Part shown: positions 36,579 to 48,900 of the stretch, one piece after another
How the letters are laid out: each line of letters starts with the position of its first letter
How positions within the stretch are numbered: position 1 is the stretch's first letter
From: Legionella spiritensis
Lineage (GTDB): Bacteria > Pseudomonadota > Gammaproteobacteria > Legionellales > Legionellaceae
Assembly (NCBI RefSeq): GCF_900186965.1
Contig: NZ_LT906457.1
Location: 1,390,501-1,454,500 of the forward strand
Direction: 5' to 3'
Length of the DNA: 64,000 nucleotides
Program-made: the position numbers and the translations under genes
The notes under the pieces: generated by a model
The model's database searches: none
What the model was told of the DNA's origin: nothing
What the model saw: the letters and a program-made list of their open reading frames with translations, nothing else

Positions 36579-37765
36579 TCCTGTTCCAGTTGATGAATAG
36601 CAATCTGCTGATTGTACTCGAAAACAGGCTTTAGTTGACCATAATCGGTAAGTTGAATGGCTCCTACGAAATAGGGAGCATGGAATTGGTTGGCGCGTTC
36701 TTCAGTGAATGAAAAGGTGACGCCATGTGATCCGGGGGCCAGCCATTCGCCTTTTTGAACCGTTTCAACCGGGATTGTATTTCCTGTTTTATCGGTTGCA
36801 AAGAGTACGACCTGCAAGGCGTAGCGGCTGCCGGTCGCAACGTCGACGGACGCGGAAAAACGAAACGGGTCGTTTTTATCTATCTGATGAATACTCCGTA
36901 CGGCGGCAGAGGGGATGGTGTATGAAAAAGCGGAATGCGCCTGGCGTTTGATAGTCTTCCCGCCTATATTGGAATCCACCTGCGCTTCGATGTACCAGTT
37001 TTCTCCATGGTATCCCTTTCCGGATACCAGATGAGCCTGTGCCTTGTAAACATCTTTTTTCACCCGCTTAAGCGTTAATGGTCGGATATTGCCATCGGGG
37101 GTGACCAGGTTGGCGTTTACGATATCTATCGGATATCCGATAGCGTCATCACCGAGGGAGATGGTTGCCGTCAAAGTATCGCCATACTGATAGCGGGCCT
37201 TGTCGGTTGCGACACTTAAATAGGCTGAGGACGCCTGATCAAACACATGGATGGTATAACCGTCATTCTCATGTCCTGCAACAGCGGAACTTTGTAAAAT
37301 AAAGGTGCCGGCGCCCAATTCCTTTTTTAACTGCAGCAACGCCATGGTATTGTCGGCAAAAGCCGAATTGTTCAATGCCTCGTCGCGGGCGAATAAAGCG
37401 GAGGCGTCTTGCAGCGACAGGGTTCCCTGTTTTTCCGTTCGGAGGGTAAATTCCGGTTTGGCGGCGGACTCAGGATGATTCGGTACAATGCGGATAATAG
37501 CTTCCGGCGCTAAGGTGTGCAAGGCGATTCCACTCTGTAATTGCGCAAGCGTTGCCGAGATCGTATATTTTTTACTTTTTTGCCGGTGAAGCGTGTCGTG
37601 GCCAAGGGCCGTGTTTGTCAGCGCCCAGTTTGTACCCAGCGTTTCATGAGACAAGGAATCGCACACGTCGCAATCATAAGGCTGCAACTGCTGAGCCGGC
37701 AAGTTTACAGCCTGGCTCTGGCTGGCCCACAGGGCGGATAAAAGAATAATAGAATGTCTTATCAT
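36575..37765 (-). CDS. Secreted DUF4785-like protein with Ig-like domains
   Basis: The 396-residue protein has a signal peptide (MIRHSIILLSALWASQSQA). Its beta-rich body includes a macroglobulin-like stretch (about 180-290: DKARYQYGDTLTATISLGD) and a C-terminal beta domain. It resembles the Legionella proteins listed as DUF4785, for which no activity is known to me; the assignment is from memory. It overlaps both neighbours by 4 bases (hydrolase upstream, rmuC downstream). Its likely place is the periplasm or outside the cell. Confidence 0.65.
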   Translation of the reverse strand: MIRHSIILLSALWASQSQAVNLPAQQLQPYDCDVCDSLSHETLGTNWALTNTALGHDTLHRQKSKKYTISATLAQLQSGIALHTLAPEAIIRIVPNHPESAAKPEFTLRTEKQGTLSLQDASALFARDEALNNSAFADNTMALLQLKKELGAGTFILQSSAVAGHENDGYTIHVFDQASSAYLSVATDKARYQYGDTLTATISLGDDAIGYPIDIVNANLVTPDGNIRPLTLKRVKKDVYKAQAHLVSGKGYHGENWYIEAQVDSNIGGKTIKRQAHSAFSYTIPSAAVRSIHQIDKNDPFRFSASVDVATGSRYALQVVLFATDKTGNTIPVETVQKGEWLAPGSHGVTFSFTEERANQFHAPYFVGAIQLTDYGQLKPVFEYNQQIAIHQLEQE

Positions 37766-38664
37766 TTCGCTACTCCTTGTGCCATGAGATCCTGACGTAA
37801 AATGTCTCCAAGTCCAAGACAGGAGTGCCTGCTCTGATTATGACTCAGGGTTTCGCCGTCCTTTGTTTTGTCCGTGTCAAAAAACCAGACGTCACCGGCG
37901 GCAGTCTGCGATTTGCAATCCAGGAAACCGTCGGAACATTTATCCAGGTAAATTTTGGTGATTTTTAATGCGGCGTTAAGCATGTAACCATTACAATAGC
38001 TGGCGCCGGAAAGCGGTGAGGCATGCACGTCGCTTCCGATGATGTTGCGGAAGGGAACGGCCAGTGATAAACGCCCGGTGGAGCCATACAGTAATTCATC
38101 GTTATAGATGGCCATATCGCCGATACGTTGTTGTTTGATGGCGTCGTTACGGTAGCCAAGCAGCCAGCCCAGGGCTTCTTCAAACAAGTTGCCGTTCATC
38201 ACTTCATCGGACAATGGCGTCCCTCCGCTTGAAGGGGCAATGGCTATGACCTGCGAAATAACCTTGCTTAATCGGAAATAGCGCGGATCATAAGTAGGAT
38301 TGGATAAAATCCAGCGGATGACGTTGGCGCCGTCCGAGTGGGTATACACAATGAGATTTTTTATTTCTTTGTTATCAATAAAGGCAAGCAATTGATCCGC
38401 CGTACATCCCGCCGCATCCTCATGCCACATATAATGACCGTAATTACACGCAACCACATGGATGTTTTCAGGATCAGGCAAGGAGTCGGCCATATAATCA
38501 ACAAAATCCTTTTTCCAATAGCCCCCCACTGCGTCATGACGATGATCATTGGTGCCGTGAATAAGGGCGATACCGGTGTGGTATTGATTATGGCCGGCCA
38601 GGCCGAGGGAAGAGAAAAATAAACACAACAAGCAGAAAATAAAACGAGTTAAATCCATTTTCAT
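37762..38664 (-). CDS. Secreted alpha/beta-hydrolase-like protein
   Basis: From ATG 38664 (AGGA just upstream) the product is 300 residues with a signal peptide (about 1-24, ending SLGLAG). The fold start GIALIHGTND, with the oxyanion-type HG, and the elbow YTHSDGANV place it in the alpha/beta-hydrolases, with T-H-S-D-G in place of G-x-S-x-G. A late DVHASPLSG may hold the His. Six cysteines suggest disulfides. The substrate is unknown. It heads the operon with the DUF4785-like gene and rmuC. Confidence 0.65.
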   Translation of the reverse strand: MKMDLTRFIFCLLCLFFSSLGLAGHNQYHTGIALIHGTNDHRHDAVGGYWKKDFVDYMADSLPDPENIHVVACNYGHYMWHEDAAGCTADQLLAFIDNKEIKNLIVYTHSDGANVIRWILSNPTYDPRYFRLSKVISQVIAIAPSSGGTPLSDEVMNGNLFEEALGWLLGYRNDAIKQQRIGDMAIYNDELLYGSTGRLSLAVPFRNIIGSDVHASPLSGASYCNGYMLNAALKITKIYLDKCSDGFLDCKSQTAAGDVWFFDTDKTKDGETLSHNQSRHSCLGLGDILRQDLMAQGVAK

Positions 38665-38724
38665 AAATCCTGTCTGAAAGTCAGACGGAACGTATACCAC
38701 ATACAATAGTTTTTCAGCAAGTAA

Positions 38725-40791
<2,067 letters not shown>

Positions 40792-40848
40792 CTAACGGGC
40801 ATTGCCCTCACATCATAATACATCGTTTTTATTAAGGGATTAGCCGAG

Positions 40849-43017
40849 TTGAGGGGACTTCAGCCAAAAAGCGCGTTGTTGCTGTCGGGACTGTTTTTTC
40901 TGGTTGATGCCTGGGCATGGGTTTTGAATAACCCCTACCCGGAAAGCGAATCCCGACAAAAAATTTATTATTCGTCATTTGCCGAGCAACCAAAAACCCT
41001 TGATCCGGCCCGTTCCTACTCCAGCAACGAATATCTGTTCATAGAACAGATTTATGAATCGCCTCTGGAATATCATTATCTGGATCGTCCCTATCGTCTG
41101 ACTACATTAAGTGCCGCAACGTTTCCTGTTGTGCGTTATCTGGATAAAAACAAACAACCGCTTCCCGCCCTGGAAAACCGGAAGGCGGCCTACAGTGTTT
41201 ACACCATAACAATTAAACCCGGCATTATGTACCAACCGCATCCCGCCCTGGCCAGGGACGAACAAGGCCATTACCGCTATCTGCATTTGCCCCCCGACTA
41301 CCTTGATGAGAACGACATTAACAAACTGTCTGATTTTCAATACACGGGAACGAGGGAACTGGTTGCCAACGATTATATTTATCAAATCAAGCGTCTGGCC
41401 AACCCTGCGGTTAATTCGCCGATTTATGGGTTAATGAGCGAGCATATTCTCGGATTTCGTGAATTCGGGCGCACGTTACACCCGACGGATCCGGGGAATT
41501 TTATAGATTTAAGACAGTTTCCCCTGGCCGGGGTTGCCAAAATTGATGATTACACGTTTGAAATCACGATAAAAGGACAGTATCCGCAGTTCCTGTACTG
41601 GTTAGCCATGCCCTTCTTTTCTCCCATACCGTGGGAAGCGGATCGATTCTATTCGCAGCCCGGTATGGATGATAAAAATCTGTCACTGGACTGGTATCCG
41701 ATTGGTACAGGGCCTTTCATGCTGATTGAAAATAACCCTAACCGTCAGATGGTATTGCAGAAAAATCCGGACTTTCATATCGAATTTTTTCCGGACGGTG
41801 GAGGGGCGGCTGACAAAAAGGCGGGCTATTTGGCCAATGCCGGCAAGGTATTACCCCTTATTGACAAGGCGGTTTATACCCTGGAAAAAGAAACCATTCC
41901 GCGCTGGAACAAATTTTTACAGGGTTATTACGATTTGTCCGGTATTTCAAGCGACAGTTTTGATCAGGCCATTCAGATCACTTCATCCGGAGAACCGTCG
42001 CTAACCAGGGCAATGAAGGAGAAAAATATCCGGTTGACGAAGACGATTGAGCCCAGTATTTTTTATCTGGGTTTTAATATGCTGGATCCGGTGGTGGGCG
42101 GCAGCAGCGAGCGTGCCAGAAAATTACGCCTTGCCATTTCCATTGTCGTCAATTACGACGAGAACATCGCTATATTTTTAAATGGCCGTGGTTCACCGGC
42201 CCAGGGACCCATACCGCCCGGAATTTTTGGGTTTAGAGAAGGAAAGGCGGGGATCAATCCCTATGTGTACTCCTGGAAGAATAATCGGGCCGTTCGTCGA
42301 ACTGTTGAAGAAGCCCGAGCGTTGATGCGTCAGGCGGGTTATCCCAACGGTGTGAATCCGAAAACAGGAAAACCCCTGATTTTGCACTATGATCTTCCGG
42401 TCAGTGGCGGGCCGGATGACAAGGCGCAACTGGACTGGATGCGGAAACAATTTGCCCGTATAGGCATTGATTTGAATATCAGGGGAACGCAATACAATCG
42501 TTTTCAGGAAAAAATGCGTACCGGGAATGCCCAGATTTTCAGTTGGGGATGGAACGCGGATTACCCGGATCCGGAAAATTTTCTGTTTATGCTCTACAGT
42601 GCCAACGGCAAGGTGAAATATGGTGGTGAAAACGCGGCTAATTACAGCAATCCTGAATATGATCAGTTGTTTGATTTGATGAAAAATCGCGGTAATGATG
42701 AGCAAAGACAGCAACTGATTGATCGCATGATGACCATTGTTCGCCATGACGCACCCTGGGCCTGGGGAATTAATCCGGAAACACTGGTTTTGTCCCAGCA
42801 ATGGATATCTGCGGTCAAACCAAGCGCTTTTGCCACGAATAGCCTGAAATTTCTGTCTGTTAATGTGACCGAACGAAATCGTTACCGGCAGATTTGGAAT
42901 CAACCGGTGCTTTGGCCGTTGGGTTTTCTGCTGCTGGTGGTGTTGCTGGCTTTGATACCCATGGGGTTGGCTTATCGCCAGAAGGAAAAGCAAACGGCCA
43001 GGAGAATCCGGTTATGA
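40849..43017 (+). CDS. Peptide-type ABC transporter substrate-binding protein (SBP_bac_5)
   Basis: The 722-residue protein begins with a signal segment (about 8-24). It has the SBP family 5 features YYSSFAEQPKTLDPARSYSS and, later, FSWGWNADYPDPENFL. Unlike most members, it ends with a membrane segment (PLGFLLLVVLLALIPMGLAY, about 692-711), so it is probably anchored rather than free. The start is a TTG with AAGGGA about 10 bases upstream. The stop overlaps the permease start (ATGA). The substrate is likely oligopeptides or a related peptide-like compound. Confidence 0.85.
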   Translation: MRGLQPKSALLLSGLFFLVDAWAWVLNNPYPESESRQKIYYSSFAEQPKTLDPARSYSSNEYLFIEQIYESPLEYHYLDRPYRLTTLSAATFPVVRYLDKNKQPLPALENRKAAYSVYTITIKPGIMYQPHPALARDEQGHYRYLHLPPDYLDENDINKLSDFQYTGTRELVANDYIYQIKRLANPAVNSPIYGLMSEHILGFREFGRTLHPTDPGNFIDLRQFPLAGVAKIDDYTFEITIKGQYPQFLYWLAMPFFSPIPWEADRFYSQPGMDDKNLSLDWYPIGTGPFMLIENNPNRQMVLQKNPDFHIEFFPDGGGAADKKAGYLANAGKVLPLIDKAVYTLEKETIPRWNKFLQGYYDLSGISSDSFDQAIQITSSGEPSLTRAMKEKNIRLTKTIEPSIFYLGFNMLDPVVGGSSERARKLRLAISIVVNYDENIAIFLNGRGSPAQGPIPPGIFGFREGKAGINPYVYSWKNNRAVRRTVEEARALMRQAGYPNGVNPKTGKPLILHYDLPVSGGPDDKAQLDWMRKQFARIGIDLNIRGTQYNRFQEKMRTGNAQIFSWGWNADYPDPENFLFMLYSANGKVKYGGENAANYSNPEYDQLFDLMKNRGNDEQRQQLIDRMMTIVRHDAPWAWGINPETLVLSQQWISAVKPSAFATNSLKFLSVNVTERNRYRQIWNQPVLWPLGFLLLVVLLALIPMGLAYRQKEKQTARRIRL

Positions 43018-43997
43018 TGTATTATCTTTTGCGGCGAATACTGTATGCCGTGCCCATTTTAATTGGAATTAACATCATCACATTCGCTCTTTTTTTTATG
43101 GTGAATTCTCCTGATGATATGGCACGCATGCAACTGGGACAAAAACATATTAAAGAAGCGGAAATTATCCAGTGGAAAATTCAGCATGGCTACGATCTGC
43201 CTCTTTTTTATAATGACAACCAGCATGGATTAAACCAATGGACCCGGACGCTTTTTTTCCAGAAATCCCTGCGTTTGTTTGCCTTTGATTTCGGTACATC
43301 GGACGGTGGAAGAGACATCAGTTACGATATCTCGCACCGTATGTGGCCGAGCCTGGCTATTGCCTTGCCGGTCCTGGTTCTGGGCATCATGATCAATATC
43401 TGCTTTGCGATGGTTATGGCGTTTTTCCGCACCACCTATCTGGACGTGGCAGGGGTAGTGATTTGTATCATTTTGATGTCTATATCCAGTCTTTTTTATA
43501 TCATTGGCGGCCAGTATCTTTTTGGTAAAATGTTACGTCTGGTACCTATCTCCGGCTATGACTATGGTCTGGAAAGCGTGAAATTTCTGGTATTACCGGT
43601 GATTGTCGCGGTGATTGGCGGTATAGGAGCCGGGTCGCGCTGGTATCGAACCCTGTTTTTGGAGGAAATCAATAAAGAGTATGTCAAAACGGCGAGGGCA
43701 AAAGGATTATCCGAGACTCGGGTGCTGTTTCGGCATGTTCTGAAAAACGCCATGCTGCCTATTTTAACCGGAGTGGTGGTTATTATCCCTTCCCTTTTTA
43801 TGGGCAGTCTGGTTCTGGAGTCCTTTTTTGGTGTACCGGGACTTGGCAGTTATATTATTGACGCCATTCAACAACAGGATTTTGCCATTGTCCGGGCGAT
43901 GGTTTTTCTGGGGTCCATTTTGTATATCGTTGGTTTGATTCTGACGGATATTTCCTACACCTTTGCGGATCCGCGAGTGAGGTTCGGTTCATCATGA
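43014..43997 (+). CDS. ABC transporter permease, DppB/YejB type
   Basis: The 327-residue permease starts MMYYLLRRILYAVPILIGIN, typical of the DppB/OppB/YejB group. It has six membrane segments and the EAA loop KTARAKGLSETRVLFRHVLK. ATG 43014 has AGGAG 9 bases upstream and overlaps the stop of the binding-protein gene. The large periplasmic loop after the first segment (about 30-110) fits the YejB-like members. It overlaps the next permease by 4 bases. Confidence 0.88.
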   Translation: MMYYLLRRILYAVPILIGINIITFALFFMVNSPDDMARMQLGQKHIKEAEIIQWKIQHGYDLPLFYNDNQHGLNQWTRTLFFQKSLRLFAFDFGTSDGGRDISYDISHRMWPSLAIALPVLVLGIMINICFAMVMAFFRTTYLDVAGVVICIILMSISSLFYIIGGQYLFGKMLRLVPISGYDYGLESVKFLVLPVIVAVIGGIGAGSRWYRTLFLEEINKEYVKTARAKGLSETRVLFRHVLKNAMLPILTGVVVIIPSLFMGSLVLESFFGVPGLGSYIIDAIQQQDFAIVRAMVFLGSILYIVGLILTDISYTFADPRVRFGSS

Positions 43998-45358
43998 CTT
44001 TTTTATGGACGGATATATGTTTACTGGCCGTATTGTTTATCAGCCTTGTGGTAACACTGTTCAGTTTGCGTAAAGCGCATGTGAGACAGGCATTTCGACG
44101 TATTTTACATCAGCCCATGTCGGTCAGCGCCGGCATTGTGCTTCTCTTTTTTCTGGGAACAGGCATTCTGGATTCCATTCATATCCGGCCTTCTTCAATG
44201 GCCATGAAAAACAATACCATGAGCGATACCGCTGATACGATTCTGGATTATATGTTGTCTCCGCTGGGGCATACTTATGAAAAGACTTATTCCGCGCCGC
44301 TGGCGCTTCATCTTTTCAGCACGGAAACCCTTTTTGCTGGCGGGAAGGCAAAACAAGTGTACCCGCGCTTGCAGTATGTTTCCAAATCCATCAGGAACGA
44401 TAAGGAGAAACGCCACCGTATTCGCGCTATCCTTGTGAGCGCTTCAGGACTTACTTTATCTACGATGCTGGTTTTATGGGGGATTCTTATTGGTGTTCAT
44501 AAAGTGTGGCGTAATCAATGGCGTTTTAAACCCCATCGCGGACAGATAATACCTTTAATAACCCTGTTTCTGTGTCTGTATTTTGCTTATTCGAGTTATG
44601 GGATATCACGCGACTTTCATCTTTTGGGAACAGGAAAAATTGGTCAGGATATTTTTTATTACACGCTGAAAAGTATTCGTACCGGTCTGGTCATAGGCAT
44701 TTTAACGACCTTGTTTATGCTGCCTCTGGCTTTATTATTTGGTATGGCCGCCGGTTATTTTGGCGGGGTTATCGATGACATCATACAATATGTGTACACC
44801 ACATTAAGCTCCATACCCGGTGTCTTGCTGATTACCGCGTCGGTGCTTTCCATGCAGACTTACATAGCCAACCATCCGGAACGATTTGCAACGTTGAGCC
44901 AGCGGGCCGATGCGCGCTTGTTTGCGTTGTGTATGATTCTTGGGGTGACCAGCTGGACCAGTTTGTGCCGGTTATTGCGAGCGGAGGCTTTGAAATTACG
45001 CGAAATTGATTATGTGCTGGCCGCCAGAGCGCTGGGGAGTAGCGCGTTTCGGATCCTTCGCAAGCATATATTGCCTAATGTGATGCCTATCGTCCTAATC
45101 ACTCTGGTTCTTGATTTCAGTTTTTTAGTCCTTGCCGAGGCCGTATTATCCTACGTCGGAGTCGGGGTTTCTCCAATGACCATCAGCTGGGGAAACATGA
45201 TCAATGGTGCGCGTCTTGAACTGGCTCGAGAGCCATTGGTATGGTGGCCGATGATGGCGGCGTTTACTTTTATGTTTATTCTGGTTTTGGCCAGTAACCT
45301 TTTTGCCGATGCGATGAGGGATGCTTTTGATCCGCACCAGGCTATCAATATAACTTAG
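43994..45358 (+). CDS. ABC transporter permease, DppC/YejE type, extended
   Basis: At 454 residues this is well above the usual 280-340. The normal permease part is in the C-terminal half, with EAA loop LAARALGSSAFRILRKHILP. The N-terminal half adds two or three extra membrane segments and a periplasmic stretch (about 55-130). No ATPase gene follows; the next gene is an unrelated small secreted protein. The ATPases must be encoded elsewhere or shared. Confidence 0.85.
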   Translation: MTFLWTDICLLAVLFISLVVTLFSLRKAHVRQAFRRILHQPMSVSAGIVLLFFLGTGILDSIHIRPSSMAMKNNTMSDTADTILDYMLSPLGHTYEKTYSAPLALHLFSTETLFAGGKAKQVYPRLQYVSKSIRNDKEKRHRIRAILVSASGLTLSTMLVLWGILIGVHKVWRNQWRFKPHRGQIIPLITLFLCLYFAYSSYGISRDFHLLGTGKIGQDIFYYTLKSIRTGLVIGILTTLFMLPLALLFGMAAGYFGGVIDDIIQYVYTTLSSIPGVLLITASVLSMQTYIANHPERFATLSQRADARLFALCMILGVTSWTSLCRLLRAEALKLREIDYVLAARALGSSAFRILRKHILPNVMPIVLITLVLDFSFLVLAEAVLSYVGVGVSPMTISWGNMINGARLELAREPLVWWPMMAAFTFMFILVLASNLFADAMRDAFDPHQAINIT

Positions 45359-45388
45359 GTTCTGTGAACCTGGAAAAGAATTAATGGT

Positions 45389-45420
45389 ATACTCCTCCTG
45401 AATTTATTATCAGGGAGTAT
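45389..45420 (+). other. Inverted repeat covering the ribosome site of the next gene
   Basis: ATACTCCTCCTGA (45389-45401) can pair with TCAGGGAGTAT (45410-45420), burying the GGGAG ribosome site of the gene starting at 45426. TATACT at 45388-45393 could instead be the -10 of the promoter, in which case only half of the stem would be in the transcript. Confidence 0.35.
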
Positions 45421-45425
45421 TATCA

Positions 45426-45785
45426 ATGCGTCGATTCCTTTCACTGTCACTGATTCTTTTTTTAACGCTGGGATTTGCAGTCAATGATGCGGCCGCCAGA
45501 GGCTTCGGAAGAGCTCGTTTCGGAGGTGGCCATTATGGCAAGGGTGGTATTTCAAGTCTCTTTAGCAAAAAAACGACACAGGGAGTAAAAAGCAGGGCGG
45601 TTCCCAATCGTACCGGCGGCTTTCTGCGCGGCATGCTGATTGGCGGGTTGCTAAGCGCACTTTTTCTGGGGCATGGTATGGCCGGAGCCATTTTCTCATG
45701 GATACTGGTTTTGGGTTTGATTTTCTTTATTTTAAATATGGTCAGAAATAAAAAAACTGATCACAGATACACCAGGCAGGGTTAG
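45426..45785 (+). CDS. Small secreted/membrane protein like the N-terminus of Tim44-type proteins
   Basis: The 119-residue protein has a signal peptide (ending NDAAA), a Gly/Arg/Phe-rich stretch (RGFGRARFGGGHYGKGG) and a hydrophobic region (about 68-105, with GGLLSALFLGHGM). This copies the N-terminal half of bacterial Tim44-like proteins, but the Tim44 domain itself is absent. It may be a stand-alone short form. Function is unknown. Confidence 0.65.
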   Translation: MRRFLSLSLILFLTLGFAVNDAAARGFGRARFGGGHYGKGGISSLFSKKTTQGVKSRAVPNRTGGFLRGMLIGGLLSALFLGHGMAGAIFSWILVLGLIFFILNMVRNKKTDHRYTRQG

Positions 45786-45832
45786 AGGCTGTCGTCTTTC
45801 GCTTCAAATAACCTCATGACGACAGCCTCTAA
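45782..45832. repeat. Perfect 15-bp inverted repeat after the Tim44-like gene
   Basis: TTAGAGGCTGTCGTC (45782-45796) pairs perfectly with GACGACAGCCTCTAA (45818-45832) across 21 bases and includes the gene's stop codon. There is no T run, so it is not a classical terminator. It may be an mRNA-stabilising or attenuating structure before dnaE. Confidence 0.5.
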
Positions 45833-45904
45833 TGCTTGCAGCTTGCCCTTGAAGATGGTCTTGGGTAGAGTGCAGTCAGACATTCATTAAATCGAGTTCA
45901 TACT

Positions 45905-48900
45905 ATGCAAGCGGAATTTGTGCATTTACGTGTCCACAGCGAATTTTCAATGATTGACGGGATGGTGCGTATCAAACCGTTGATGAGTGCCGTGGTTGAA
46001 CGTGGAATGAATGCTGTGGCCGTGACGGATTTCTGTAACCTGTTTGCTGCGGTTAAAGTGTTTAGGGCGGCGATTAATAACGGCGTCAAGCCAATTTTAG
46101 GGGCGGATCTGCCATGTCATGATCCTGACAATCCGGAACAGATTTTTTCCCTGTTGCTTCTTTGTCAAAATGAAGCGGGGTATCGCAATCTCACGTGCCT
46201 CATATCCAAAGCCTATCAGGAAGGGCAGCATCAGGGACAACCCAGAGTACATCTTGCCTGGCTGGAAGAATACGCGGACGGTTTGATAGCGTTATCTGGC
46301 GGTCGAAAAGGATTAATTGGCAATGCGTTGCTGGCAGGAGACGAGGAAACGGCTTGCAGTTTGGCAAAGCACTATGCCACGATGTTTCCCAATCGTTTTT
46401 ATCTTGAAATTCAACGCACCGGACGCCGTGACGAATCTTTATATAATGAACGTGTTGTAAAACTGGCTGAGCAATTGAAACTGCCTTTGGCAGCGACCAA
46501 TGATGTGTGTTTTATTGATCGCGAGGATTTTGAGGCTCATGAAGCACGCGTTTGCATTCACGATGGGTATACGCTGGCGGATCCGAGGCGCAGTCCGAAT
46601 TATCATGCGAACCAGTATTTGCGCACGGCCAGTGAGATGGTTGAACTCTTTAAGGATTTGCCGCAGGCCATTGCCAATACCGTAGAAATAAGTCGACGCT
46701 GCACGGTGGCATTGAATCTGGGTAATAATTACCTGCCATCCTTTCCCATCCCCGCGGATTTAACCATAGAAAACTATTTGTCGGAGTTGTCGAAAACAGG
46801 GCTTGAAGAGAGGCTTGCCCATATTTTCAGACATCAACCGGCAAACGAGATTGCCACAGCCCGGATCCCCTACGACAAGCGTTTACAGATAGAACTGGAT
46901 GTCATCAACAGCATGGGCTTTCCCGGTTATTTTTTAATTGTTGCCGACTTTATCCAATGGGCCAAGCAAAATGGTGTGCCTGTAGGCCCGGGACGTGGTT
47001 CCGGTGCGGGATCCCTGGTTGCGTACGCCTTAAAGATTACCGATTTGGATCCCTTGCAATACGAATTGCTTTTTGAGCGCTTTTTAAACCCTGAGCGCGT
47101 GTCCATGCCCGACTTTGATATTGATTTTTGCATGGAGGGGCGTGATCGGGTTATTGAATACGTCGCTGAGAAATATGGCCGGCAGAGTGTTTCCCAGATT
47201 ATCACGTTCGGCACCATGGCTGCCAAAGCCGTCGTTCGGGATGTGGGCAGGGTTTTAGGCCATCCTTACGGCTTTGTTGACAAAATAGCCAAATTAATTC
47301 CTTTTGAAATCGGTATTACCCTTAAAAAGGCACTTGAGGATGAAGAGGAGCTCAAACGTCGCTACGACGAGGAGGAAGAGGTCAGGGAACTTATTGATCT
47401 GGCCAGAAAGCTGGAAGGTATTACCCGCAACGCCGGCAAGCACGCCGGAGGCGTGGTTATCGCGCCGTCCAGACTGACGGATTTCACCGCTATTTATTGT
47501 GAACAGGGCTCCACGCAGATAGTCAGCCAGTTTGACAAGGATGACGTGGAAGCGGTCGGGCTGGTGAAGTTCGATTTTCTGGGACTTCGTACGTTAACGA
47601 TTATTGATTGGGCTTTGCAAACGGTTAATCGTCAAAAAAGAGAAGCAGGCGAGGAGATTGTTGATATCTCCTTGATTCCAACCGATGATTCAAAGACCTT
47701 TGACTTGTTAAAATCCTGTCAGACCACGGCTGTTTTCCAGTTGGAGTCCCGTGGTATGAAAGAGTTGATCCACCGACTGCAACCGGATTGCTTTGAAGAT
47801 ATTATCGCCCTGGTGGCTTTATTCAGGCCCGGTCCGTTGCAATCCGGGATGGTCGATGATTTTATCGACCGCAAGCATGGTCGTGCCAGTGTGGAATACC
47901 CCCACCCTGATTTGGAGCCTATCCTGAAACCAACCTACGGAGTCATTCTCTATCAGGAGCAGGTCATGCAAATAGCGCAGGTTCTGGCGAATTACACGCT
48001 GGGTGCCGCTGATTTGCTACGTCGTGCCATGGGTAAGAAAAAACCTGAGGAAATGGCGAAACAACGCGCTATTTTTGTGGAAGGCGCGACAGGGCGTGGT
48101 GTAGAGGAAAGCGTTGCCACGCATATTTTTGATTTGATGGAAAAATTTGCCGGTTATGGTTTTAACAAATCACATTCCGCGGCCTACGCCCTGGTTGCCT
48201 ATCAGACGGCCTGGTTGAAAGCACATTATCCGGCGGCCTTTATGGCGGCTGTTATGTCCTCCGATATGGATAATACCGATAAGGTGGTGACGTTCATCGG
48301 GGAATGCGCCCAGATGAAACTCAAGGTTCTTCCGCCCGCCGTGAACGAGTCTTTATATCAGTTTACGACGAGAGATGAACAGACCATATTGTATGGTCTG
48401 GGTGCGATTAAAGGCGTGGGGGAGTCGGCCATTAACTGCATTATTGACGAACGCAAGCAGGTCGGCAAATACCAGGGGCTTTTCAATTTTTGCCAACGAC
48501 TTGATTTAAGAAAAGTCAATCGCCGCGTTCTGGAGGCGTTAATCAAAAGCGGTGCGATGGATGATTGGGGTGTAGAGCGCTCCGTTATCTTTGCGTCACT
48601 TGAAAAAGCGTTGAAGCTGGCCGAGAAACAGCAGCAAAATCAACATAGCGGACAAACGGATTTATTTTCCTTGCTCGACGATTCTGTCAACGAGGAAGAT
48701 TATCAGACATGTCCGCCCTGGTCTGATCGTCAGCGGCTTGAAGGTGAAAAGGAGACATTGGGCCTGTATCTGACCGGTCACCCCGTTGATCAGTACGCGG
48801 TAGAATTTATGGCATTTATGACGCCCATTAATCAATTAAATCCCTCGACCAGCAAGAAGGCGTGGGTGTGCGGCCTGGTTTTGGCCGTTAAAAGGATTCT

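Noticed and set aside
42193-42993. A 266-codon open frame opposite the substrate-binding protein gene
   Set aside because: It is a shadow of a well-supported gene, with no ribosome site and no recognisable protein features.
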